Positions 1 to 10,759 of a stretch of DNA of 64,000 bases are shown piece by piece. The notes beneath the pieces are model-generated. The model was not told where the DNA came from, searched no databases, and saw only the letters and a list, made by a program, of their open reading frames with translations. The stretch is from Agrocybe praecox (lineage: Eukaryota; Basidiomycota; Agaricomycetes; Agaricales; Agrocybaceae), in the NCBI GenBank assembly GCA_964017145.1, contig OZ024852.1, positions 2,667,945 to 2,731,944 on the forward strand. The letters are read 5' to 3'. Both the position numbers and the translations under genes were made by a program. Positions within the stretch are counted from its first letter, which is position 1; each line of letters opens with the position of its first letter.

Positions 1-60
1 CCGTAAGTCACCTCCATATATGAGTTGCCGCATATACTTAACTGTTATATCACCCACTAG

Positions 61-2686
61 TCACGCTCAGCGACCGTTTCAACCAACGTAAGATTTTTTA
101 ACCCTTGAATTTCGGAATACATAGCTTTTTCGCGCATAGACATAATTGCCTGTATACGTACTCTCATAAAACAGTGAAATATACCTGTTCTTTCATGGTT
201 ATAATACCCCCCTTTCTGAATGGCATTAATTACTTGAATATTGGGTGCTTTATCTCTATTTGATTCCCTCGTCTACCTGGTCTTTCCTGTACCCGGTTTA
301 ACCAGTAATTCTCAACAGTTATTTTGCCTATCACAACAACTCAAAATGACCACCATTTTTACGCTTTTTAATGACTCGTTACAAGGGTCCTAATTACACT
401 CTAACCTGGTTGCAAAATTACCCGTTTTGCATAGGCAATTCGGACATAACCATGCTTTTTTTCACCATGTAATCTCGTACTTTCTGCCCGTTTGTCCCTA
501 CCCGTTTAACTGGTTGTGTCCAGTTTATCCGGTCATTTCTTCCTGTTCTTCCAGACTACTTGCACCCTTTTCAGTGACATTTACTGAGTAATTTTAACCC
601 TGTTCGGGGCTCACAGTGCTAGTAATGACACCGTCACCTTAGCTGGCTATAGACGCTAATAGCTGTAACTATGACAATCTTCGCTCAAGAAGTGCAGGAT
701 CCCTTACTTACAATATATCCTTTCTATTGCTCAGGGTGCGAGAACTATGAACCATCGGCAGCTAAGACGACAGTTACCTACAACAAGGCCGGAACTACAC
801 CTTTGAAAGTTGCCAGTAACAAAACTCTACTTGGGAAAGGGAGCGCCGGAGGAATGTGCGTCTGTTTTTATTTTACTCCCCTTCTTCAAAGTATTGTACT
901 AAACTATAAATCGGCCCCTCAGCTTGGGAAAAGGTCTCAAAATATCTGGGGCAAGTAATATCATTATTCAAAACATCAAAATAGGTGAGTATCAATACCT
1001 TAATCGGTACTTATTTATCAACTAAAATTTCGTACGCAGCGAGCATAAATCCTCAGTTTGTCTGGGTAAGTAATTTGATCATTACCATCTCAGTAATAGT
1101 GGTATGAGCTATCGTTCTGCAATTTAGGGAGGCGTGAGTTTCACCTATATATTCTATACGCATGCACATTCTCTCATGTTATTTGTCTTGTGAAGGATGC
1201 CATCCAAATTGATGGAGGAAGTAAGATTTGGGTATGTCGCCATGATCCTTCGATTATGATATGCGCGCTTATTGGGCGCTTATACTAGATCGATCATAAC
1301 ACAGTAGGTAGTATATCGAGCTTTTCTATAACAAGCCATTCAAGAAAACTCTATATCTCAGGTCCAAAACATAGGTCGTCAAATGATTGTAACCGTAAGC
1401 GTTGAAATTATTTGTGTATTACCGTAAATAACGACAGAGTTAATCTAGGGGTATGGTGCGGTTACTGCCACCACGGTATTGCTTTATATTCGCTTTATAC
1501 TTTTCTCTCACTGAGAAATGTCCTTTGGATCTAGATCTCCAACAACGTTTTCAACGTAGGAATAATGCAAAGAATAGTAGAATCATTTGATTGATACTCT
1601 CCGATTCTTGCCTTTCAGGGTGATAGTACGTACTCTGCTACGTGCAATGGGGACCATTACTGGGTGTGTGCATTCACTCTCTGGCTCGAATAAACGCTGT
1701 CCTCACATGCACACATCAGGTTGCCTTATTTACCGGAAGTGGGGACCAAATCACATTTGCCTTAAACTAGTAAATCGTCAATTTCCTTCTGCAAAGCGCA
1801 AAGTTTAACATGGTTCTATTTTCATCAGCTTGTACAAGACAAGTGGTCGTGGTCCACACGTGTAAGTTGGCATCTTCCACTCTCCGAATCCTCCTCATCG
1901 ACCCCTTCCTTCTAGCGGGTAAGAATTTATGTATATACAGAAAAGGCCGCCGACTGGCTTACATTTGTGTGTGCAGCGGTACAAGCGGTTACTACCAGAA
2001 TATACATGCGTACAACAATGTGAGTCATTAAACCCTATGGGCGATCTGATCTGACGCGGTCCTCAGTATTTCGGTGAGATTTCTTTCTACACGCTGACGT
2101 TCGCACAGGGAAGATCAGCATGTTTAACTATACTTCTTGTCGTCTAGTTTCGGTTGATGGGCACGCTGTCGATCCCGAAGTCGGTTCAAAGATTCTTCTT
2201 GAAGGAAATTACTTCAATACGGTGAGTCAACTGCTCACCTCTCGTGGTGGTCTTCTTTTTCCATATTCATCCGATGTTTAATTGGAACACTACAGGTGAC
2301 CACTCCGATCTTGTCTGGGGGAACAGGTCAGGCTTTCGCGCCCGTAAGTTCTTCGGACGCGGCCGCCTGTGCATCTCAATTGGGGAGAAACTGCGTCACA
2401 AACATTGCGTGAGTGGCAAATATGTGTATAATCTATACACATTTCTGATATCTTGGCCGCAAGTCTTTCTTCGGGCGCTTTACCAGGGACTGCCACCGAT
2501 ACTGGCACGCTCAATGGATTCACATCGGCGAGTAACTTTCGTAATGACTCTTCAGGCTGATGTGTATTAACTGAAAATCATGACTGTTGTTGTGTATAGT
2601 CGGTATACAAATCGGCCAACATTATGGCGGCCTCCAGTGTTGGATCATATGTACAAGCCAATGCCGGCATAGGGAAGGTCAATTGA
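61..2686 (+). CDS. Pectin lyase (PL1 family), extremely intron-rich, 5' end unresolved
   Basis: Secreted beta-helix enzyme cleaving methylated pectin by beta-elimination. Splicing about 19 exons between 653 and 2686 gives a continuous protein with family blocks in order: WCENYEP, VASNKTLLGKG, GLKISGASNIIIQNIKI, INPQFVWGGDAIQIDGG, IDHNTVQNIGRQMIVT, YSATCNGDHYW, TSGRGPHV, VDGHAVDPEVGSKILLEGNY, LGRNCVTNIA and a C-terminal ANAGIGKVN before the TGA at 2684-2686. Exons: 653-664, 735-855, 923-984, 1040-1065, 1128-1133, 1196-1231, 1289-1303, 1362-1394, 1449-1475, 1535-1555, 1619-1663, 1720-1769, 1829-1861, possibly 1916-1918, 1977-2019, 2067-2073, 2148-2221, 2296-2408, 2464-about 2553, 2600-2686. A 27 nt exon at 61-87 (SATVSTN) is plausible for the N-terminal region; the signal-peptide exon was not found and may be left of the window. 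The donor of the last intron (near 2553) could not be matched to a GT in the right phase. Confidence 0.85.
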
Positions 2687-2786
2687 AACAGTCATAGTGA
2701 TGTTGAACGTGTGGTTTTGTAATTATTGAAATACGCCCAACGACGTCGTTTCGTTCGTTTTATACGCATGATCACAATGGATTCCC

Positions 2787-4473
2787 TTAAATTTCTTCGA
2801 TACGCATATCTTCGTCATCGGATCCATCTGCAGGTTTCGCTTCCTGAAAGTCACCCTGTCCCGGGTTCAAGTCAAGAGTGTCGGTCTCATCGTCCACAGG
2901 CGAGATTTTAGGTTCTTCTCCCTTGATCAATTGAACAAGGCGTTCGATGTGTTCGGCGACCTGCGTCCAGTAATCGTTAAAAGTTGATGTATAAAGATAA
3001 TGAAGAGGAAGGAAGTACCTTGTCCACTGTCTCATTTTCGTGTGCAGCTCGAATGATCTGATAAACACCGTGTTGTCGCTGGTAGTCGCGGCCCCATCTA
3101 GTGTGACACAATAGGAGGAGAGTCTCAACGTGAGTGAGACGAATTGTGGCATCTTTTTCGCGTTTTTTCGTGGCCGGAAGGAATTGAAGTGCATCCGGTA
3201 AAGTTTCTTGGTCCTTCGCAAAGAGAATGAGACCATTCTAATGAATAACGATGACCATAAAGCATACTTCGAGATCAAACTCTTCAGGACCTGCGAGAGG
3301 GAGAAGAAGGTACGTAAGGGCATTTATCCCAGGTACTGTTATCGTCGAAGGGCGGACAGCAACTTGATCCGTCTCTGCGCTGAGAATTGCTTTGTGGCCT
3401 GGTGGATAAAAAGCACAATTTCTGCGCAAATATCAACTTCATGGAACAAACAAAAAATAGATAAATTACTTGATGGCAGCAGCAACACCACCTCTGCGGA
3501 TAGTATCTTGATGCTCAGTGAAAACCACAAGCTTCGCAAGAGGGTATTCAAGGGGTTGGTTGGGTTTAGAGGCTGTAGTCGGTTGAGGTGACAAGAAATA
3601 ATTTCGGCCAATTGGAGACTACGGTTATTAGAAAATGAACTCATGTACGGCATACATGCACTTACAATTGTCATATTCGCAAAAACGTTGGCTAAAAAGT
3701 GAAGGTGTGCCTTTCTCGTACGTTTTGATATGTTTTCAGCGATTTGCGCTCCTTCAGCAAAGGCGTCTATCAAAAACGGTAGAGCCAGAACTTCTTTAGC
3801 CTCTGCGCTCGGGTACGGCACTGGAGCTGGACATGATCCGCAGCGCGATTCGATAGGGTAGTTAGAGTTAGACAGTCGATCATCTGGAATGACCTGGACT
3901 TTGAGAGTGAGAAGGATGGAGCAGGCCGTCGACCCAGCGGTCAGATTTGACAATAACATTGCTGCAAGATCGGCCAAGATCGAGTGAGGATTCTGATGTA
4001 TAATTCAGCAATTATGGTCGAAAATAAGTACGTGAGGCCTCACAATTATATAAGAAGCGATAAAACTAAGGAATGACTGGTCCGAGAGCGGGGCAATCAC
4101 CAAAGGTGAATCAGACAAGTTGACGAGGGCTTTAAATGCGTCGTGGGCAACGCTCTAGACATCAAATCAGCCCGATGTTTCTTGAATATCATGCCAATAC
4201 ATACGACTTGGTCCCGACATAATAGCTTTATGTCTTTGATGACATCGCTTTCCTTTGGCTTCTGCAAACCTCCAGATTGTAGACCAGAAAAGAAAATGTT
4301 TCTGTGAGGGGCATCTTTGACTGTTTGAGGCAGCAAATTTTCCAAGGCAAGCTGCCTGACCTGAGGATTTCGATCCCTCAAAAATGGAACAAGCTGAAGC
4401 CATAAATATTAGAATATTCTTAAGAAGATTTGCTGTGACAGTCAAAACTCACTTCGCGAAGCTGGGCGTCCAT
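2787..4473 (-). CDS. HGH1: Protein HGH1 homologue
   Basis: HGH1 is an armadillo-like cytosolic protein that in yeast helps fold translation elongation factor 2. The start is the ATG at 4473 (MDAQLRE), followed by an intron. The next exon gives LVPFLRDRNPQVRQLALENL, the family's N-terminal signature. Later exons give AFKALVNLSDSPLV, then NPHSILADLAAMLLSNLT (DUF383 region), and the C-terminal DUF384 part ends with a charged tail (HIERLVQLIKGEEP, then acidic DDETDTLD) and a stop at 2787. At least five introns are needed. It is divergent with SPT20 (160 bp between start codons) and convergent with the pectin lyase (100 bp). The assignment rests on family blocks recognised by eye. Confidence 0.85.
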
Positions 4474-4632
4474 TCTGAAATATTCAGAACACGTGATCTG
4501 CTTAACGCGACCCTATTCCAATGCTTACGTGATCAATGCTCATTGTCCTTTGCCGCCCTGTGCACCTCATCAGGCTGAGCGCCAATTTCATTGTCCTCCA
4601 GAGTCTTGTCCTTCTTCTCCTTGTTGGCCGGT
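4474..4632. promoter_or_regulatory. Divergent HGH1/SPT20 promoter
   Basis: Only 159 bp separate the HGH1 start codon (minus, 4473) from the SPT20 start codon (plus, 4633), so both promoters must lie here or within transcribed sequence. No TATA box is obvious on either strand. Confidence 0.6.
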
Positions 4633-6980
4633 ATGGCGGGATACAACAGGACTCGCTCTGTGGAGGAGATTCTCGAAAATACTCAGTCATTACCACCAAC
4701 ATTCACCGTTCATCTTCATTCTGAACACTGGGTTTTGAACAATGGATCGAAGTTTCTATATCACAACCCGATTGCCGTACGTCTGTCTAAGTAATTTTGT
4801 GTATCCTTTGCTCAATCTACCGAAACTTTAGTCGCTATTGGATGACATTCGTGCACATCGCATACCTGTGGATTTTTTGGAGTTGTTTGATTCGGCGCGG
4901 GTGCCGTTCTATGAAGGTTAGTACTTCGATGGGAAGGGGTCTCGTATTATCTGAGCACACGAGCTTAACAATATCTTCTAGGATGCATGATTGTGGAACT
5001 TCTAGATTATCGTCCTCTGAAAAGCCATGAACCAGCTTTGAAAAACCCACAGAAGACGCGTGTTGTTCTTCATCCCAATTCTGAGACTTTATGGGCAGAT
5101 ATATGCACATTGAATCAGAAGGCTGGTGGTAAATGGACGGATATGGATGCTCTTGAAGTTGAGGCAAAGATTTTGGTATAGCCTTTTATGTCCGTTGAGG
5201 TGTCAATCGTCATTTATTTCTTTGCTAGCTCGCCACTTCTCCGCCGTTGTGCCTTGACCCAGACCCTCATCTGACGCGCATTGTCAACCAGGTAGTTAGG
5301 GTATCGACGCCTACTACGCCTCTGTCTCTTAAACGGAAAGCATCGGCCTTGGAACCTGAGGAAAATGGACCCGAGAAGGCAAAGCGAGAACGTCTCCTTA
5401 CGTTCATGGCACCAAGAGAAGCCAGACATGGACCAACGTAAGTTGTTTTCATTACCACAATATATCATAGGACTTAAAAAACATTATTTTTTCAGCTATT
5501 CTTTGTTAGACGCTTTTACCAGAAAAAGGACGACCGCTGATCCGAATCAAACAGGATCAGCAGTTGGCACAGGCCCTTGGAATTCATCCCAACCTGCACA
5601 AGTGACACAGTCCACTTCGCCTGCAGCAGTGCCACAGACACCGACAGCTGGATCCCAAGCTCTTTCACCCACAGAAACAGCAGACAGCAAATCGTCAAGC
5701 GTAAGGAAGAATGCCACTCCCCAAATCTCTGGGTATAATCCGGCCTTTACGCGCACAGATGGCTCTCATACGCCGATTCCTCCCCAACCTACCCACCAAT
5801 TTGTAAATCAGCATCCGCCGACTGCACTCAATTCGTCGCCTGCGATACAACCTCAAGCTTATAACAGCTTTAAGGAAGCACAAGAAGCTGCAAGCAACAT
5901 CTCGCCAGTAGGTGCACAANNNNNNNNNNNNNNNNNNNNNNNNNNNNNNNNNNNNNNNNNNNNNNNNNNNNNNNNNNNNNNNNNNNNNNNNNNNNNNNNN
6001 NNNNNNNNNNNNNNNNNNNNNNNNNNNNNNNNNNNNNNNNNNNNNNNNNNNNNNNNNNNNNNNNNNNNNNNNNNNNNNNNNNNNNNNNNNNNNNNNNNNN
6101 NNNNNNNNNNNNNNNNNNNATGCAGAACCAAGCAGCTCTACGGCGGCAGACACCTCTCCAGCAGGTTCAACAACAGGTTCAACATGCTCAACAGCAACAA
6201 GCTATGAATGCGGCATCTCCGCAGGCCCAGCAATTGCAGATACAAGCCGCTCAGGCCAAGGCACAATTCCAGGTGTTGGCGGCACAAGCTCAAGCTGCCC
6301 AGCAGCAGCAGCAGCAGCAACAACAACAACAACAACAAGTTTCCCCGCAGAATCCAGCGGCTATGCCTCAGCAACAGCAGCAACTATCTAACCAGCCATC
6401 TCAACAACAAATGGCCCAATATCAGCAAATATACAACACGTACCAACAACAAGGGTTCAATATGTGGCCCCGCATGCAGGCAGGTGCAAATCTCACGCAA
6501 CAACAGGTCCAGCAGGTGCAACAACAGATGTTGCAGCAGCAGCAGCAGCGTATGTTACAGCAACAACAACAACAACAAAATGGTGGCTCTTCGGTACAAC
6601 CTCAGGGGATGATGCCCAATATGACGCAACAGCAGCATTTGGAACGCCAACAGTTAATAAGGATGAACATCCTCCGTGCCCAGCAAGCTGCTCACGCCGG
6701 TTTACATCACCAGCAACAACAAGCTTCCGTAGCAGCGGCGGGGGTTTCTGGAGAACAAGGTGGGATGACGCTGGGAAATGGGCTACAAAATAGCGCTCAG
6801 CTTTCGCAAGCAGCCATGATGGGGAAAATACTTCCACAAGGACTCTCTCAGGCTCATGCACAACAGGCCCACGCTCAAGCTCAGCTGCTGCAAGCACAGA
6901 TGATGGGGAAAGGAAAGATGATGTTGCCCAAGAAGGTTCCACCCCCGATGGCTGCCAAACCAGGTGGACCTCAGCGATGA
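4633..6980 (+). CDS. SPT20: SAGA complex subunit Spt20, interrupted by an assembly gap
   Basis: Spt20 is a structural subunit of the SAGA histone acetyltransferase coactivator in the nucleus. The ATG at 4633 starts MAGYNRTRSVEEILEN. The Spt20 domain follows over about 180 residues: FTVHLHSEHWVLNNGSKFLY, then after the first intron SLLDDIRAHRIPVDFLELFD, then CMIVELLDYRP, TRVVLHPNSETLWADI and LDPDPHLTRIVNQV. Introns begin at 4779, 4918, 5176 and 5438. The C-terminal half is Ser/Pro/Thr- and then Gln-rich (CAG/CAA runs at 6299-6337 and 6530-6580), ending QR-TGA at 6978-6980. A 200 N gap (5920-6119) falls in this half and the flanking frames differ, so an intron lies in the gap or its length is arbitrary. 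The PolyQ tail is typical of the family. Confidence 0.9.
5920..6119. other. Assembly gap (200 N)
   Basis: Exactly 200 undetermined bases inside SPT20. The round length suggests a placeholder, not a measured distance. It sits just before the CAG/CAA-rich stretch, where assemblers often fail. Confidence 0.95.
6299..6341 (+). repeat. CAG/CAA microsatellite
   Basis: An uninterrupted run of CAG then CAA codons in SPT20 encodes a glutamine tract. Similar, more broken tracts follow to about 6750. Confidence 0.8.
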
Positions 6981-7641
6981 TTATGTTTTTCTCCCTTCCT
7001 TTCATTCGCACGCGCCTTATTCTATCCTTTTGTTTGACCCATTTTACGCTGTTTTCGCTTTTTTCCACTTTATCTTGGGATGTAAATTATTAGCTTATAT
7101 TTTATTAACGGTACTAGAACCAAGGAATTTTATCCTATTATTGACATGTTGTACTTATAGATATACCTTTGATTGCAGTCACTGGGTTTCCTGGTTCCAC
7201 TTTTTTTTTTGTTTGAACACAAGTGTGGCGCACCGAAGTACTTGCCAAATAAGGAAGTAGTCCTCTCGATCTTGGGTAAGGGAAAAATGCATCATTATAG
7301 TCCGGGGTGTATGTGAGTGTCACGAAAGTAGGTAATTTGATTGAGTGGAATAGTCTGTATATATGTGTTGTAACGTAAGCGCGAGCGCGATGAGACCGGC
7401 CTGATATCAAGGTAAGGAAAGGAGAGAGATATAACTTGAAGATGAGGGAACCTGATAGATGGGGAGAGAAAAGGGACGGAAAAAAGAAGGCGAGATATAG
7501 GATGAAAGGGCGTAGAAGAAATTTTGCGGTATACCATGCCAGTTAGAGCCATATTTCAGAGTGAAGGAAACAGAAACAGAACGAGAATCATATGAGAAAA
7601 GAAAGAGAGAAAAAGGCGGAGAATCTATTCTACTAGTATCT
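6981..7641. other. Intergenic, convergent 3' ends
   Basis: This stretch carries the 3' untranslated ends of SPT20 (plus) and the orphan gene to its right (minus). It is T-rich on the left and purine-rich on the plus strand to the right. I see no gene. Confidence 0.6.
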
Positions 7642-10600
7642 TCATCCTTCTTCCTTCCATCTCCCAGCTCTCAATCCATTACCCTGCTGTTGCTGTTGCT
7701 GTGGTTGTCCAACCCTATTCCCATCCACATCCTCTTCACTTTGTTCTTCGTCTCCACTATCTTCATCTCCTGGCTCAAACTTCTCGGCAGGAGCTGATGG
7801 TGCAACTGCCTTGCCTTTAGCTGTGCCCAAGCCAGCTGCTCTCTCCTTCGCTCTTCTGCGACGCTTCAAAACCTTTTTTCTCGCTTTAACAGCCCGGTTA
7901 TACCCAGCTTGGCCGCCATAGAATAGGTCGTACTCGCAGAATGCACAGATCCATTCATCTTCCGGGGGATGTGTCTGCACCTGCGCATTAGGTGTTTGGT
8001 TTTCCTTTTCCTTGTCTTGACGAATACCTTTCTTCCCTCGACCTTTTGTGCGAGGTGGGATGTCACTAGATAGAAACCGAACGGGAAGAGGCGAGATCCC
8101 CCAATAATCTCCTGTCGCTCCGGGTGCAGCAGATCCACTGGTACCGGTGGAGGGTAATCGCGACGGAACGTAATTCTTGAGATGATGGGGGTTGGATGCG
8201 TTCGCAAGTGCAGAGCGTTTCTTCTTTTTCTTCTTGCCCTTAGTCTGTCCGGCCACTTGGTCTTGTGATTGGACTGTCGAAGACACGGTTACTCCTGCTT
8301 CAGAGGCTGTTCCGGTTGTTGATAGGGCACTCTGAGTAACGTTTTTTGGACTGGTCGATGTTTTGGTACCGCCGGAGTTAGCGATGGCGCTAGCGTTCGA
8401 AGGAACATGTTCTCTTTCTCTCTTGGCCTTTGTAGCGACAACTTTCTCTCTCTCCTTCTCCTTGTCGCTTGTAGGCACTAAAAGTTGCTTTTCGCCACCA
8501 GCTCCTCTAGCACCGGTACCGGCACCGGTACCAGCGGCTGCAGCCGCAGCAACCAATGCTAACCTTTTCGTCTTTTTCTTCTGTCTTTCCAACTCCATCT
8601 CAAACCGTCGCCTTAGTGCGAGAACTTCGTCCTTCGTGGCTGAAAGTCTGTCCGCGGCTGTGGTGTACATAAATTTAATAAAAATTCATACGAAGAGAAA
8701 AAGGAGATTTAGAAAGAGGTGTGGGCAACAACAAAATCCAACATGAAAAAAATCGACGTAAACACTTACTTCCGCTAGGCCACTTGAATTCAAAAACGTC
8801 CTTTTTGGGGAAAGCGACTGCGTCGGGGTGAGGAGTCTTCTTTTCCGGCATTTCAAGCATCACTTTCATGGTCCTCGCTAACCGCACCGTACGTCTCTTG
8901 GATTTTCGGACTGAAGGTGCAGGCTGCTGCATAGACATAGGGAAAGGAAGAGAAGGATTCGACGAAGACGACGACGAATGCAAAGCATTTAAAATGCCAG
9001 GAGGCAGGTGAGGAGGCAGAGAGTCTCCGAGGTTAGACGCGCTTCCAAAGTCGAACGTTATAGAACCTCCTTGGACTGAATGTGATCCCGCCAGTCCTCC
9101 GAGCCCGCCCGGAAGACCAAGTCCAGTTACAGACTCGAATAAGAGTTGACTCTCCACTTCCATATCTACGCCAATACCTGCAGCATTCGAAAAAATGTTT
9201 CCACTTCCTCCAGGACTAGTAAAATTCGCACTGGGAGGAGCTGCCGTGGAGGATGTCCAAAATCCAAAAGACGAAGAACTTTCGTTACTCGCGTCGTCTG
9301 CCGGCTTTCCCGAACCTGGTCCTATCCGCATCTGCATCAAGGCTTGCTCGAATGCCAAACTCATTCCATAACCTATATCATCCCTACCCTCATCCCCTCG
9401 CCCAGCTTCGTTCGGGCCTTCCGTGGCATTTCCTTTGCCAATTGTACCGCCAGCCATGAGCCCACCAGCACCGCTCCAACTGTAGCTCACCCCTTCACTT
9501 TGTCCACTTCCAGCTAGCCCACCTACGAACGCCGCTAACTGCCTCCTTCTCCTCCTTAGCATCTCTTTCTGCTGAACACCCGCAAGAGCAGCAGCTGTTA
9601 ATTTCCCACGACGTCGACGCACATGCGCCAGCAAGCCCGGGTAAGGTGCTGGTGCGTATGAATGACCACCATGATGGGCACCAAATTGAGATTGTTCATG
9701 ATGTGAATGCGGATTTAAACGTAAAGGCGTAGAAGGGCTACTCGTATTGTCGACATCCGGGTGTTCCTGTTCATCTGCCCCACCATCGTCTTCTTCCTCT
9801 TCGCTTTCCCTATCTCTTTCCCTATCTCTATCTCTATCCCTTAATATGCCTTCTGCTGGTACCTTCCGCTTTTTTGTATTTCCTTGGCCCTCTTGACGAT
9901 GCCTAGGCTCGTCTTCTTCATCCTTCGCATCTTCATCGTCACCCCCTCGATCTCGATTTTTCTCCCAAGCACGACCAGTGCTCGTATTTAAACTGCTGTT
10001 TAAGTTCGCAATTGGCCGCCCTTTCCCATTGGGCATAAAACGCTCTTGTACCAAACTGAACTCGTCAATAGCAGCACCCGCAGCAGCGGCTGCGGCTGCA
10101 AAACGCGCACCGAATTCTTCTATTGAATCCAAGTCGATATCCAAGCTTAGATCAAGGTCCTTCAATTCGGAAAAACTTGACAAAGGGGGTGGAGCAGGAA
10201 GCTTTCCCTGCCGAGTTGGTCCTCCTGCCTTCCAGTTATCCACTTCACTAGAAGACGTACCGGCTGCAGCCGCTGCAGCGCTTGATAAAAACCCGCGCAC
10301 GCCTCCTAATGATGGCATGTAGTAATTCTGCATTGTCATTCTTGTAGAGAGATTGTCGGCATGCGCCAAAAGAATGTCTTCCAGCTCTTGGTTAGACATT
10401 TTGGGGTCAGTGGCTGCGTTGGCGATGGAAGCGGTGAAATCTGAAAGCGAGCCGCTTGCAGAACTCGTATTCAATTTCGCATTCAAAGCCGAAGAGTGGG
10501 TGGGAGGTGCTGAAGGCGGTAAAATTCCCTGTGCTTGAAGTCTTTGTCGCTGTCTCTGATGCTCGTCAAAGATAGCGCTGACGGTTGCAGATAGGTTTTC

Positions 10601-10759
10601 CTCTGAAACAAGTAACCCCCCTCCTGGTATACCTCCCATCCCCATACCGGCACCGGACGTCCGCCGTCGTTTCGGGAGAGGTTTCACTCTACGAAAACGC
10701 GGAAAGTCAGGCGCATCGAATGGAGGCGACTCCGATGGGGAAGGTGATCCACGATACAT
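7642..10759 (-). CDS. Conserved hypothetical nuclear-like protein with C-terminal ICAFCEYDLFYG module
   Basis: About 1,000 residues in two exons. Exon 1 runs from the ATG at 10759 (MYRGSPSPSESPPFDAPDF) and reads KKDVFEFKWPSG before a GTAAGT donor near 8770; exon 2 resumes with TADRLSATKDEVLALRRRFE at about 8660. The N-terminal part has a basic KPLPKRRR cluster resembling a nuclear localisation signal, several alanine runs and a charged Asp/Arg/Glu stretch. Exon 2 starts with a predicted coiled coil (LALRRRFEMELERQKKKTKR) and ends with EDEWICAFCEYDLFYGG followed by a highly basic ARKKVLKRRRRAKERA, then an acidic tail and polyQ. The CxxC inside the aromatic block could form half of a metal site. 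The length, NLS-like cluster and basic helix suggest a chromatin or RNA role, but I recognise no characterised family. Confidence 0.7.

Noticed and set aside
1..60. Exon end at the extreme left (CC before GTAAGT)
   Set aside because: It could be the preceding pectin lyase exon, but two bases are not enough to support it.
8363..8746. Long plus-strand open frame opposite the orphan gene
   Set aside because: It is the antisense of a GC-rich, alanine/serine-rich coding exon; the minus-strand frame has the intron, acidic and basic blocks, and the stop that fit a real protein.
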